From assembly GCA_030427505.1 (NCBI GenBank), contig JAUICH010000003.1, positions 124,001 through 188,000 on the forward strand: a DNA stretch of 64,000 nucleotides. The letters run 5' to 3'. Both the position numbers and the translations under genes were made by a program. Source of the DNA: Verrucomicrobiia bacterium (GTDB lineage Bacteria; Verrucomicrobiota; Verrucomicrobiia; Verrucomicrobiales; DEV007). The notes under the pieces were generated by a model. The model made no database searches, was not told the DNA's origin, and saw only the letters and a list, made by a program, of their open reading frames with translations. Of the stretch, positions 16,623-24,737 are shown in pieces; the stretch's first letter is position 1, and every line of letters starts with the position of its first letter.

Positions 16623-18761
16623 TTACCAGAAGAGGCGTCCGCGCCGCTTTTTCTTTGGAGCCACAGCCGCCGTGCGCCGCTCCTCCAGGGGCGCAAACTC
16701 TTCGTCATCTATCACGCCCAGCACGACACGCTTGGGAGTCTTGGACATGGAATGTCCGTTGCCGTTTCCATTGCCGTTGCTGTAGCCATTGTGGTTCCCG
16801 CCATTGACGGGCGCCGGCTCGGACTCGGACACACTGGCCGGAACGTCCTGGCAATACTCGCCGTCGTCGATCACGCCAATGGACTCTTCCGGTTCGGCGG
16901 CTTCTTCCAAGCCGGGCTCGTGGGGACCGTGCCCGTTGGAGCCATTCGAACCATTCGCTTCCGTTTTCCGCCACTCGCTCAAGCTATGTCGCTTAACGGA
17001 ATGAGAACTACCATTGAGGGCGGCGCCATTCGAAGCCGGTTGGAACCCGCCGTCGGCAATGACACCCATGCTTTCGACCCGGCTGTAAACCGTCTGTCCC
17101 AGCAGGTCCTCCAATTCGTCCAGAAACTCGCGGCGGCTGAAGCTGTGAACGCAGTTGTCGATGCTCTCGTAGGTCTCCTTAAAGAAAGCGCGCAGGGCCG
17201 TCATTTCGCTGTCTTCGCTTTCGACTGAATCCGCGTCGGGAGCTGGAAGGGGACCGACCGCCAGGAACTCCGCGATGGCCACAAAGCTTTTGGCCAGCAT
17301 CTGGAGGGGGGAGGGAATCTCTTTACTCAGGCGGCCCGCTTCCAGGCGGCCGCTGGGCGGCGGGGTAATCACGCTTTCCAACCCAGCATGGCAGCGCAGC
17401 TTCAAAACGTGCTCCGGCCAGCAGTCCGCGTGACGCTTTTTCAGTTCCCGGATGCGGAACCGGGTCATTCCGGGAAAGTCGATCTGGATGCTGGCGATGG
17501 AGAGATTGCCGACCTGAATCTGGGCGTCTTCCGCCTGGTTCAGCGCGTCCTCTATCTGGTTCAGAATCAGAATCACCTCATGCGCTTCGAGCGACTGATT
17601 CCGGTTCGTCAACATCTCCTGAAAAGAGAACCCATTGACGGGCTCTTCGGCGATGAAGGTGACCCGGTCCGTGTCCCAGAAACCGCGGGGTTTCAGCAGG
17701 TTCGGGTGGTCGTCTTCGCGAATGCGGGACATGGCCGCCATGACCAGCTGCATGTGGTTGACAGGAAACGCGCTCGCCCCTGGCAGACACTGGATGATGC
17801 ACTGACGATCCTTTTCAAAGTCGTGAGCCGCTTTCTCATACGGTCCGAGGCTCTGATCCACCATTTCCTCGGCACGGTAGCGGCCGCCGAGAAGATCCTG
17901 GAGATCCACGTCCTGGAACAGGAACTTGCTCAGTGCGGACCGGGGGAAAAGCTTCGGCAAAACCGGAGTGGTCTGCTGCGGACTGGCACTGGTAATGCGG
18001 GCCGTAACGGCGCCAAGACTGTCCTTCAGTTCCCACCGGAACCCGTCCAGGTTCTTGGGCGCTCCGGTGGAGTGAGTCTCCAGCAAGGCACGAAGCAGAG
18101 ACTTCAGGTTGGCGGGCAGTCCCGGAAGCGCATCCAGCTGCCGTGCCTGTCCGACAACGTAGGGTTGTCCACCCAGTACGAGATAAAGGATCTTGGCAAA
18201 CTCCGCGAGGAGGGAACGCTCCACCGCCCGCATGGAAATATCCGCATCCGGATCCTGACGCTGGGCGAGCCCAAGGTCGACAATCCGCAAACTCAGGAAG
18301 GCTCTTTCAGTGAGCAGCGCCAACAGGCTAGACACACGCAAGCCCCTGAGCAGGGAGGGATACCGCACCAGCTGCCTTACTGAGTCCATCAGTTGCAGCA
18401 TGATTCCCAGGCCCACGGGCATGTCCAGGGGGCCTTTGCAGTCGATGTATTCTTTCAGCGGCTCTCCGTCATTGACCTCCGTGACGTAGTAGAGCATTCC
18501 GTCGAATTCACCCAGATCCACAATCTTGGGGAAACAGGGGCCGCTCAACTGCGACACCATGGAAACCCGCTCGAAAAAGTGTTGGCGATCCCTTTCGGAA
18601 TAGCCGCCCGCATTGGAAATCACATGCAGTTCCACCAAGCCGCTCGTGGCGGTGTCATAGGCCAGACACACCAGTTCCTCAGGCGACCGGTCGAACGACA
18701 ATGGGCTCCCGTCCGGCTTCTGAGAGATGAGGAAGCGATCAAATTTTTCTAGATCGTACAT
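16623..18761 (-). CDS. Tandem pseudokinase-like protein with repeated GVIxD motif tail
   Basis: 712 residues. Residues 25-250 follow the protein-kinase plan without catalytic residues: VELHVI (His46 where VAIK has Lys), FPKIVDLGEFDGMLYYVTEV as the hinge, SLLRGLRVSSLL in place of the HRD loop, and IVDLGLAQ (162-164 DLG in place of DFG). Residues 315-430 repeat the plan (HPNLLKPRGFWDTDRVTFI, then a hinge EEPVNGFS) with no active-site residues. The tail (about 540-712) is disordered, with an Asn-Gly tract and three copies of a motif: MGVIADGGF (565-573), IGVIDDGEY (628-636) and LGVIDDEEF (681-689). It ends with basic KKKRRGRLFW. There is no signal peptide. It is likely a scaffold. ATG 18761 is preferred over TTG 18806. 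Confidence 0.75.
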   Translation of the reverse strand: MYDLEKFDRFLISQKPDGSPLSFDRSPEELVCLAYDTATSGLVELHVISNAGGYSERDRQHFFERVSMVSQLSGPCFPKIVDLGEFDGMLYYVTEVNDGEPLKEYIDCKGPLDMPVGLGIMLQLMDSVRQLVRYPSLLRGLRVSSLLALLTERAFLSLRIVDLGLAQRQDPDADISMRAVERSLLAEFAKILYLVLGGQPYVVGQARQLDALPGLPANLKSLLRALLETHSTGAPKNLDGFRWELKDSLGAVTARITSASPQQTTPVLPKLFPRSALSKFLFQDVDLQDLLGGRYRAEEMVDQSLGPYEKAAHDFEKDRQCIIQCLPGASAFPVNHMQLVMAAMSRIREDDHPNLLKPRGFWDTDRVTFIAEEPVNGFSFQEMLTNRNQSLEAHEVILILNQIEDALNQAEDAQIQVGNLSIASIQIDFPGMTRFRIRELKKRHADCWPEHVLKLRCHAGLESVITPPPSGRLEAGRLSKEIPSPLQMLAKSFVAIAEFLAVGPLPAPDADSVESEDSEMTALRAFFKETYESIDNCVHSFSRREFLDELEDLLGQTVYSRVESMGVIADGGFQPASNGAALNGSSHSVKRHSLSEWRKTEANGSNGSNGHGPHEPGLEEAAEPEESIGVIDDGEYCQDVPASVSESEPAPVNGGNHNGYSNGNGNGNGHSMSKTPKRVVLGVIDDEEFAPLEERRTAAVAPKKKRRGRLFW

Positions 18762-19137
18762 TCCTTGGCAGGATTGATGCGTGGGAAATTTTAGACAAAG
18801 GTGCAAGAAACGCGAGCCTAGAGTCTAATAATTGCTAAAAATGAAGGTTCCTGTGGGCCGGAGTCGAGAAAATTTTCAAGTACTGATAAAAAAGGTTTTC
18901 TACCGTATCCACTATAATTCTCATTTGTGATCTTTCCAAGTAAACTTTTCTGCGAATCTCTCATTTCGGAAACCGGACGAAAAGACCGTTTCTAAAATCG
19001 ACATTTCCGACCGGAATAGGGGAGCGGTATCCACACGAATACCGGAAGTTTGCCTGGGCCATCTCGGCTCTGAAATCCAGCATGGCACTAAAACGGTTGC
19101 GGAACTTTCAAGGTCGGCTATTTGACTGACTCAGACC
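18762..19137. other. Intergenic region between divergent pseudokinase and queD genes
   Basis: 376 bases with no supported gene and visibly more A/T than its surroundings. It must hold the promoters of both divergent genes. TATAAT occurs at 18913-18918 reading toward queD, without a good -35 box at the right distance. A six-pair hairpin (CGGTAT/ATACCG) spans 19025-19044. No preQ1 riboswitch core was found before queD. Confidence 0.5.
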
Positions 19138-19500
19138 GTGCGAGCCCAACTTACCAAAGAATTCTTCTTCGAAGCGGCCCAGACCCTTCCCAATGTACCT
19201 GAAGGTCACAAGTGCAGCCGGATGCATGGGCATAGCTTCAAGGTGGAAATCTCCGTCGAAGGCGAAGTGGATCCCGAAAGCGGATGGGTCTACGACCACG
19301 CCACCATTTCCCGGGCCATGGACCCACTCTTGGACAGGCTGGACCACTCTTACCTGAACGAAATCGAAGGGCTGGAAAACCCCACCATCGAAAACATGGC
19401 GGCCTGGTTTTGGAGAAAGCTGGAGAAGGATTGTCCCGGCCTCTGCGAAATCGTCATTCACGAGACCCCCACGGCCCGCTGCGTGTTTAGAGGATTTTAG
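19138..19500 (+). CDS. queD: 6-carboxytetrahydropterin synthase (QueD)
   Basis: 120 residues, the usual length. QueD turns 7,8-dihydroneopterin triphosphate into 6-carboxy-tetrahydropterin in queuosine and preQ1 synthesis. The zinc and catalytic signature CSRMHGHSF is present (Cys and HxH). Other family segments are WVYDHATISRAM, LDHSYLNEIEGL, NPTIENMAAWFW and the terminal ETPTARCVFRG, where Glu binds the pterin. It starts with GTG at 19138; no Shine-Dalgarno sequence is evident. The His-rich lipoprotein gene follows, and its longest frame overlaps the queD stop by one base (TAGTG). Confidence 0.93.
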   Translation: MRAQLTKEFFFEAAQTLPNVPEGHKCSRMHGHSFKVEISVEGEVDPESGWVYDHATISRAMDPLLDRLDHSYLNEIEGLENPTIENMAAWFWRKLEKDCPGLCEIVIHETPTARCVFRGF

Positions 19501-19547
19501 TGCCTTTTAGTTGCGCGGCGGCGTTATCCTTGCTACGGAGATCGCCG

Positions 19548-19805
19548 ATGATGAAGCAATGGTTTCTTCGAGTCTTTTGTGGAGTGGCCGGTATGGCCCT
19601 CATTACTTTTTTTGCCTCCTGTGACGGGCATTCCTGGGAGAAAACCCACGTCTTGTTTGAAGAGCATGGCAGTCACGGAGGGGAAGAAGGCGGACACGAC
19701 GAACATTCGGACCACTCCGGCCATGAGGAACACGCGGACCATGCCGAGCATGGCGGCGAAGCGCATGGCGAAGAGGCTCACGGCGAAAAAGCGCCCGCCC
19801 ACTAA
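19548..19805 (+). CDS. Small histidine-rich lipoprotein
   Basis: 85 residues. The N-terminus is a lipoprotein signal (MMKQWFLRVFCGVAGMALITF) with FFASC as lipobox-like cleavage site, which would leave a lipidated Cys. The mature peptide is almost only His, Glu, Gly and Ala (EEHGSHGGEEGGHDEHSD and similar), a composition that binds zinc, nickel or copper weakly at many sites. ATG 19548 is chosen because GGAG lies 7 bases upstream and the signal starts there; GTG at 19500 would add 16 unlikely residues. It lies directly after queD, a zinc enzyme gene, and may be cotranscribed with it. Probably an envelope metal buffer, by inference. Confidence 0.72.
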   Translation: MMKQWFLRVFCGVAGMALITFFASCDGHSWEKTHVLFEEHGSHGGEEGGHDEHSDHSGHEEHADHAEHGGEAHGEEAHGEKAPAH

Positions 19806-19815
19806 AACGACAGAT

Positions 19816-19846
19816 AGCCGCCTCTGGCGGTTCGGGAATTTTCCCG
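19816..19846. terminator. Two adjacent short hairpins after the His-rich lipoprotein
   Basis: AGCCGCC-TCT-GGCGGTT (19816-19832) is followed directly by the palindrome CGGGAATTTTCCCG (19833-19846). There is no following T-run, so factor-independent termination is doubtful. They sit between the lipoprotein stop and repeat copy 2, where the two strands' genes converge. Confidence 0.3.
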
Positions 19847-19870
19847 GTCAGTTCGTGTGAGCGGTTTCGC

Positions 19871-20089
19871 CTAGGGTTTGTAGACAAATTGGCGGACTGC
19901 CTGGCGCGAGACCATTTTTCGGCTGGCAAGGCGCGCCGAACGCCGTTGGGTGGTCCCAACAGAGTGAGGCGGAACGCAGCCAGGCGTAAAATGGGCCGCG
20001 CTCTTGCAAAAATCGCCGCTCGCGGCGCTGATTCGATCCCCTTTTTTCATTCAAACCAGGCCGTTCGGGAATTTGTGCATACACCCTAG
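19871..20089. repeat. CTAG-bounded palindromic element, copy 2 (full length, diverged)
   Basis: 219 bases, the same length as copy 1. It begins CTAGGGTTTGTAGACAAATT and ends with the inverse of CTAGGGTGTATGCACAAATT. It shares with copy 1 the segments GACAAATTGG, GGCGCGAG, CCATTTTT, CTGGCAAGGCGC, AGAGTGAG, GCCAGGC and AAAATGGGCCGCG in the same order and spacing. The inner stem is GTTGGG/CCCAAC, a compensated change from ATTGGG/CCCAAT in copy 1, which suggests the fold is kept. It lies between convergent genes, and its right CTAG carries the TAG stop of fabF (20086-20088 read on the minus strand). Confidence 0.82.
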
Positions 20090-21330
20090 ATCTGGCGAAA
20101 CAATAGGGCGGAATTGATACCGCCAAACCCGAAGGCGTGGTTCAGGACAACCCGGATGGGGTGCTCCACGCACGATTCGGGAACCAGGTCCAGATTCAGC
20201 TCCGGGTCCGGTTCCTTCAGGTTCAGAGTAGCGGGAGCGATACCGTGCCGCATGGCCAGCAGGCAGATGGCTGCCTCCACCGCGCCGGCGGCTCCCAGTC
20301 CGTGACCGGTATAGGGTTTGATGCCCGACACTTTGAGGCGGGGATTGGCTTGCCGGTCTCCGAAGATCTTCTGGATGGCCTGGCCTTCATTGCGGTCGTT
20401 GTAGGGCGTGCCACTGGCGTGCGCGCAAATGTAGTCCACCTCCTCGGGGCGCACCCCGGTGCGGGTCAGGGCCTCCTGAATGGTAATCATCAGCGGCTTT
20501 CCCGAGGGATCGGGAGAGGTCATGTGGTACGCCTCCGTGGTGACGCCGCCTCCGAGGACTTCCGCGTAAATGGAAGCGCCCCGTTTCCGCGCGGCTTCCC
20601 ATTCCTCCACCACCATGACGGCGCCGCCCTCTCCCATGACGAAGCCGTCGCGCTTGACGTCAAAGGAGCAATACGCCGCCGAGGAGGGATCCGTCTCCAG
20701 GCGGCTCATGGAGTTTAGGTTGTCGAATGCGGCGAAGGTCAGGGGCGCCAGGGGAGCCTCCGCGCCTCCGGCCAGGACCGCGTCTGCCAGACCCTCGCGA
20801 ATCATCCGGCAGGCATTCAGCAGGGCTACGTTTCCGGCCGCGCAGGAATCTGAATTCGTGGTTCCCGGACCGCGCAGCCCCAGGTGTAGGGCGACATTGG
20901 TGTGCGCGGTGGCGCCGAAAACGCGGTAGGCCAGGGATCGCGATACCGCCCGGGGGCCTTTTTCCAGAAAAGCGGCATGGTCCGCCTCGGCTTGGGAGAA
21001 TCCCCCCAATGCGGTGCCAAAGGCGGTACCGATTCGGGTATTGTCTGCTTCGCGATCGATCTCCAGCCCACTGTCCTCCAGGGCCATCTCAGACGCGGCC
21101 AAGGCAAACTGCGCCATCCGGTCCATCCGCCGGCTGGTCACCTTGTCCAGCCATTTCAGCGGATCGAAGTCCCGGACTTCGGCAGCCAGCTTCGACCGGA
21201 ATGGAGTGCTGTCGAACGCCGTGATTGGCCCAATCCCGCTCCGGTGGTTCAGGATGTTTTGCCACACCGCACTGGTTCCGATCCCGATGGGGGTGACGAG
21301 ACCGATTCCAGTAACAACAGCGCGTCTCAT
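20086..21330 (-). CDS. fabF: 3-oxoacyl-ACP synthase II (FabF type)
   Basis: 414 residues, the usual length. It condenses malonyl-ACP with acyl-ACP in fatty-acid elongation. The active-site Cys is in TNSDSCAAGNVAL, the two His in ICAHASGTPYND and KPYTGHGLGAAGAVE, and the C-terminal FGFGGINSALLF loop is intact. The N-terminus MRRAVVTGIGLVTPIG is standard. The TAG stop is formed by the terminal CTAG of repeat copy 2, but the protein ends where the family ends, so nothing seems lost. It follows the GtrA-like gene by 64 bases. No acyl carrier protein gene is nearby, so a role in secondary or lipid metabolism beside another FabF cannot be excluded. Confidence 0.92.
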   Translation of the reverse strand: MRRAVVTGIGLVTPIGIGTSAVWQNILNHRSGIGPITAFDSTPFRSKLAAEVRDFDPLKWLDKVTSRRMDRMAQFALAASEMALEDSGLEIDREADNTRIGTAFGTALGGFSQAEADHAAFLEKGPRAVSRSLAYRVFGATAHTNVALHLGLRGPGTTNSDSCAAGNVALLNACRMIREGLADAVLAGGAEAPLAPLTFAAFDNLNSMSRLETDPSSAAYCSFDVKRDGFVMGEGGAVMVVEEWEAARKRGASIYAEVLGGGVTTEAYHMTSPDPSGKPLMITIQEALTRTGVRPEEVDYICAHASGTPYNDRNEGQAIQKIFGDRQANPRLKVSGIKPYTGHGLGAAGAVEAAICLLAMRHGIAPATLNLKEPDPELNLDLVPESCVEHPIRVVLNHAFGFGGINSALLFRQI

Positions 21331-21394
21331 TCAGGGGGGAGCAACGGCGGCCGCCCATTTCCCGTGGGAGGCCCCTAGGTGTCTGCAATAGATG

Positions 21395-21928
21395 TTACTT
21401 CGCGAAAATGAACAGCTTCCGGCACACGTAGTTCACCAGAACCGAGGTAATCAGGAAACCTCCCTGGGCAAAATAGGTGGAAATTCCCAGCCACCGGATC
21501 AGCAACGGACCGCCGAACAAGCCTGCCGCGAAACTGATGGCGGCAACAGCGGTGAAAAGCCAGAACTCTTTCCAGCGGGAGTGCCGCCCGCCCGTAAAGA
21601 CCCACATGGCGTTCAGCACATAGGCCGTGATGTTCGCAAAGGGAAAGGCGATGGCGTTATTGATGATCAAATGGCTGGTACGGATTTCGTCCGTGATTGG
21701 CAGGCCATTCACCATCATGCCTTCCATGGCCGGAATCAGCGTGTAAGAGAGCAGGAAGACGATGCCGTGGTGCACAATGGTCGCGGCCGCGCCACAGATG
21801 GAATATTTCACAAACTGGGCCGTGCCCGGGGCTTCGCGGGAGTGCAGCAGCCCTACCGTGCTTTGGAAACCCTTTTCGCGGAAGTGGTTCCAGATGTGTC
21901 CGATATCTTTGACGATGATGCCGATCAT
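21395..21928 (-). CDS. GtrA-like membrane protein
   Basis: 177 residues from ATG 21928, with four hydrophobic helices: VKYSICGAAATIVHHGIVFLL, one in the centre (IAFPFANITAYVLNAMWVF), LFTAVAAISFAAGLFGGPLL and LITSVLVNYVCRKLFIF. The FVKYxxxG start and the NYVCRKLFIF end are typical of the GtrA family, which helps move lipid-linked sugars across the membrane. Its ATG overlaps the stop of the upstream TIM-barrel gene as ATGA, so the two are translationally coupled. The link to a sugar isomerase fits a role in surface glycan supply. Confidence 0.87.
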   Translation of the reverse strand: MIGIIVKDIGHIWNHFREKGFQSTVGLLHSREAPGTAQFVKYSICGAAATIVHHGIVFLLSYTLIPAMEGMMVNGLPITDEIRTSHLIINNAIAFPFANITAYVLNAMWVFTGGRHSRWKEFWLFTAVAAISFAAGLFGGPLLIRWLGISTYFAQGGFLITSVLVNYVCRKLFIFAK

Positions 21929-22848
21929 TTTGAGTCTTCGTTTCCAAACCTTTCGCGCCAATTCTGGAGAGATTTCTTAATATCTCTGGATCGCCGGCGG
22001 GGGTTCATTTCCCATACCAGGGGCAGGTCAGACGGGACCATCTCCAACAATCGCTCATAGTCAATCGATCCGTGAAAGGGCGGGTGGTGATCCTGGTCAG
22101 GCCAGACGACATCGTGCAGATGGCAGCCCACCAAACGGTGGCGCACCCGGCTCAGCCATTCTGTGTGATCCAGCAGGGCCAGGTTTGCCTTTCTCTGGAC
22201 GTGCCCGAAGTCGTGCCAGTAGCCGACGAAGGGGGAGGGGAACTCCTCCAGGAGCGCTTCCAGTTCGCGTTCGCTGGGCACCTCTTCGTAGTGGCTGCGG
22301 CTCTCGATCGCCAGGGAGACGCGCTTCTCTTCGGCATACGGAACCAGGATGCGGAGGATCTCGCGGGCACGCTCCAGGTAGGCCGTGGCGATGGCTTCGC
22401 GCTCCTCCACGAACTTCAGTTTCTCCTTCACATACCGCCGGGTGTGAATCTGACCATCCCGCGCCATCTGCTCCAGCTTGGCGGTGCGGCGGCGCACGGG
22501 GACGCTGCCCAGGTGGAGCACCACGTAGTCCGCATCGAACTCCATGGCGGTGTCGATAGACTTCAGCGTAAGCTTCAGAGCCCGCTCGCGTTCGGACGGC
22601 TTTCCGGACGTGAACTCATAGGCGTCCGGCGCATCCATGATCACTTCCACCGGCGAGGGGCAGAAATTGTGGACCCCGCTCACCCGGATACGGCCTTTCT
22701 CGAATGCGTCCTTGAACCCCGGAAGCAGGGTGATCTTCATCCCGTGGCTGAGCTCCATCCATTCGAACCCGAGCAAGAGCACCTCATTGACCAGCTCTTC
22801 GCCATTCGTGTGCCGGTGACCATTCCAGCATGTCGAAAATGAGAGCAT
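21925..22848 (-). CDS. Sugar phosphate isomerase/epimerase-like TIM barrel
   Basis: 307 residues from ATG 22848. It reads as an AP-endonuclease-2/xylose-isomerase-like TIM barrel. Metal-ligand segments can be seen: ADYVVLHLGSV, LAIESRSHYEE (Glu), YWHDFGHVQ (Asp/His), VGCHLHDVVWPDQDHHP (His-x-His-Asp) and LVWEMNPR (Glu near the C-terminus). The family isomerises or epimerises sugars or cleaves related rings with a divalent metal. The exact substrate cannot be told. It is the first of the pair with the GtrA-like gene (ATGA overlap). Repeat copy 3 lies 150 bases upstream of its start. Confidence 0.85.
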   Translation of the reverse strand: MLSFSTCWNGHRHTNGEELVNEVLLLGFEWMELSHGMKITLLPGFKDAFEKGRIRVSGVHNFCPSPVEVIMDAPDAYEFTSGKPSERERALKLTLKSIDTAMEFDADYVVLHLGSVPVRRRTAKLEQMARDGQIHTRRYVKEKLKFVEEREAIATAYLERAREILRILVPYAEEKRVSLAIESRSHYEEVPSERELEALLEEFPSPFVGYWHDFGHVQRKANLALLDHTEWLSRVRHRLVGCHLHDVVWPDQDHHPPFHGSIDYERLLEMVPSDLPLVWEMNPRRRSRDIKKSLQNWRERFGNEDSK

Positions 22849-22997
22849 AAACGAAGGGATCTGCCGCTCCGAACGCGGCGGGATGCGAAAGACCGCCAAG
22901 GAATCTTACCTGAAGCGGATTTCAAGAGATTTTGGAAACCACGAAGTGGCCTTGTGAAATCCAAAGTTCGATTTCGGCGTCCAGCGGATAGCCAACT

Positions 22998-23095
22998 CTA
23001 GGCAGTGTGGACAAATTGGGGGCGGACCGGCGCGAGAGCCTTTCTTGTCTGGCAAGGCGCCGTGAGAACGGCATTGGGCCTACCACGCTGCCTAG
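22998..23095. repeat. CTAG-bounded palindromic element, copy 3 (internally deleted)
   Basis: 98 bases. The first 84 or so match copy 1 nearly base for base (CTAGGCAGTGTGGACAAATT through CGGCATTGGGCCTA) and then jump to CCACGCTGCCTAG, the last 13 bases of the element. The terminal inverted repeat is perfect over CTAGGCAG. Both ends carry CTAG. The right CTAG supplies the TAG stop of rsmI (23092-23094, minus strand). Loss of the middle with both ends kept is what is expected of a miniature element. Confidence 0.85.
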
Positions 23096-23850
23096 GCATC
23101 CGGGGGAACATACAGCCACTTCGGCAGCTTGGTGCCCGCCACGATGAGGGTGATTTCGCCCTTTACGGAGGGTTTGGCGGCAAACTCCGCTTGAACCGTG
23201 GCGGCCGTGCCCCGGTGGAAGGTTTCAAACTTCTTGGAAAGCTCCCGAGCCACGCAAAGAAGCCGCCCGGGAGCCAGTTCCGCCATCATGCCCAGGGTGG
23301 TCAGGATGCGGTGGGGAGATTCGAAAAAGACACTGCTGTACTCCCGCTCCAGGGCCGCGGTCAGTTCCCGGGTCTTCTGCCCTTTCTTATGAGGCAGGAA
23401 ACCGCCATAATAGAACTGATCCGCTGGCAATCCCGAACCGATGAGGCCGGTCAGGACGGCGGAAGCGCCGGGCAAGACCTCATGGGGAACGCCCTGTGCC
23501 AGGCAACGCTGGATGAGCCGTTGCCCGGGATCTGATATTCCCGGCATTCCGGCATCGGACAGGCAGGCCACCAGTTCACCTTCCGCGGCCCGGTTGGCCA
23601 GCTCTTCCGAGCGGGAGGCCTCGTTATGCTCGTGAAAGCTCACCAGCGGCTTGTGAATGCCGTAGTGGTGCAGGAGCCGGCTGGAGTGCCGGGTGTCCTC
23701 ACAGGCGACTACGTCCGCCTCCTTGAGCGTTTCCAGGGCCCGTAGCGTGATGTCCGCCAAATTGCCGATCGGGCTCGGGACCAGCACCACGCGGCCGCGA
23801 AAGCTGGCGCCAGCCGGTTGGGGCTCTCCTGATTGCTCGTCTCCTCCCAT
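23092..23850 (-). CDS. rsmI: 16S rRNA (cytidine-2'-O)-methyltransferase RsmI
   Basis: 252 residues. RsmI methylates the ribose of C1402 in 16S rRNA using S-adenosylmethionine. Family motifs: VPSPIGNLADITLRALE at the N-terminus, VVACEDTRHSSRLLHHYGI, SFHEHNEASRSEE, LVACLSDAGMPGISDPG and LPGASAVLTGLIGSGLP. The C-terminus is a little shorter than in E. coli. Its stop codon TAG is part of the terminal CTAG of repeat copy 3, so the element inserted at the very end of the gene or the end was trimmed. The LptE-like gene lies 132 bases upstream on the same strand. Confidence 0.94.
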   Translation of the reverse strand: MGGDEQSGEPQPAGASFRGRVVLVPSPIGNLADITLRALETLKEADVVACEDTRHSSRLLHHYGIHKPLVSFHEHNEASRSEELANRAAEGELVACLSDAGMPGISDPGQRLIQRCLAQGVPHEVLPGASAVLTGLIGSGLPADQFYYGGFLPHKKGQKTRELTAALEREYSSVFFESPHRILTTLGMMAELAPGRLLCVARELSKKFETFHRGTAATVQAEFAAKPSVKGEITLIVAGTKLPKWLYVPPDA

Positions 23851-23982
23851 GTCGTGGTGGGAAGGAGGCTCCGCGCGGGTGGAATCGCCGTCAAGTCTTG
23901 CTTAGTCCGCCGTAAGGGATACGGCGGAAGCGAAACGAAAACGGACGGGGAAGAAAGGAGGGGGGTCCCCAAAAAAAGGTGC

Positions 23983-24570
23983 TTAGAAGCCTTCGCTGAT
24001 CCGGCTGACCAGCTTCTCGGCCAAGTCCTGTGCCGCGGCGGGCAGGGCGCCACGCTCGGAAATCTGGAAGTTGGGATCCAGGAAAACAATGGTCTGACCC
24101 ACGATGCGGCCCGGAACAATGCGCAGTCCGCTGGTGTCGTCGTAGTTCGTTTCATCCAAATCCCGCTTCTCGGAATAGTCCAGCTTCTTGCCGGTCGCCG
24201 GATCGTGCAGGGACCACTTCACAACGATGTAGAGCAGCAATTCCGTGGAACGCAGCGTGTCCGTGCGGACGGCACGCAACTGACGGCGCTCGATGCGCTC
24301 GATGGTGCCCCGCAGCTCGGCGTCAGCATTGGCTTTGCTGGTCACGGCATAGGTGCCGTCCATCTGAAGCTGTTTGATGACCGCGTTGGTCACCAGAACC
24401 GAGGCCCGGGGTTCCAACGTGTCGTTGCCGAAGGTCGGGACATACAGGTTGTTGATGCCCTGATAGAGAGTGGGCTTCACCGAGCCGACTTGGTAACCAG
24501 CGCAGCCTGACAGGACAAGGACAGTCAATCCGGCAAGAAGCACGGCGGTAAAGCGGAGACCGAATTTCAT
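23983..24570 (-). CDS. lptE: LptE-like LPS-assembly lipoprotein
   Basis: 195 residues. The signal peptide GLRFTAVLLAGLTVLVLSGC ends in a clear lipobox (LSGC). The mature part begins AGYQVGSVKPTLYQGINNLYV and NDTLEPRASVLVTNAVIKQL, the layout of LptE, the lipoprotein that plugs LptD in the outer membrane for LPS assembly. It lies 167 bases after a BamD-like TPR gene on the same strand. The pair fits an outer-membrane-biogenesis cluster. Assignment rests on fold-level similarity, so it is moderately sure. Confidence 0.75.
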   Translation of the reverse strand: MKFGLRFTAVLLAGLTVLVLSGCAGYQVGSVKPTLYQGINNLYVPTFGNDTLEPRASVLVTNAVIKQLQMDGTYAVTSKANADAELRGTIERIERRQLRAVRTDTLRSTELLLYIVVKWSLHDPATGKKLDYSEKRDLDETNYDDTSGLRIVPGRIVGQTIVFLDPNFQISERGALPAAAQDLAEKLVSRISEGF

Positions 24571-24737
24571 GGTTTGGCGTTCGCGAATCGAGGAGAGTTC
24601 AGATGGAGAAGAATTGCTGCGAAAGAATGGATTTCTAACCGTCCTTCGCGGTCAAGACAAGCCGAACCTGCAAAGAATGCTGAAAATGTCGAGAAAGATC
24701 GTCTGAAGGGTAAACAATGTCACCGGCTTCCGGTGGC

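Noticed and set aside
18762-19137. A preQ1 riboswitch before queD
   Set aside because: I looked for the conserved core of the preQ1 aptamer and found no match.
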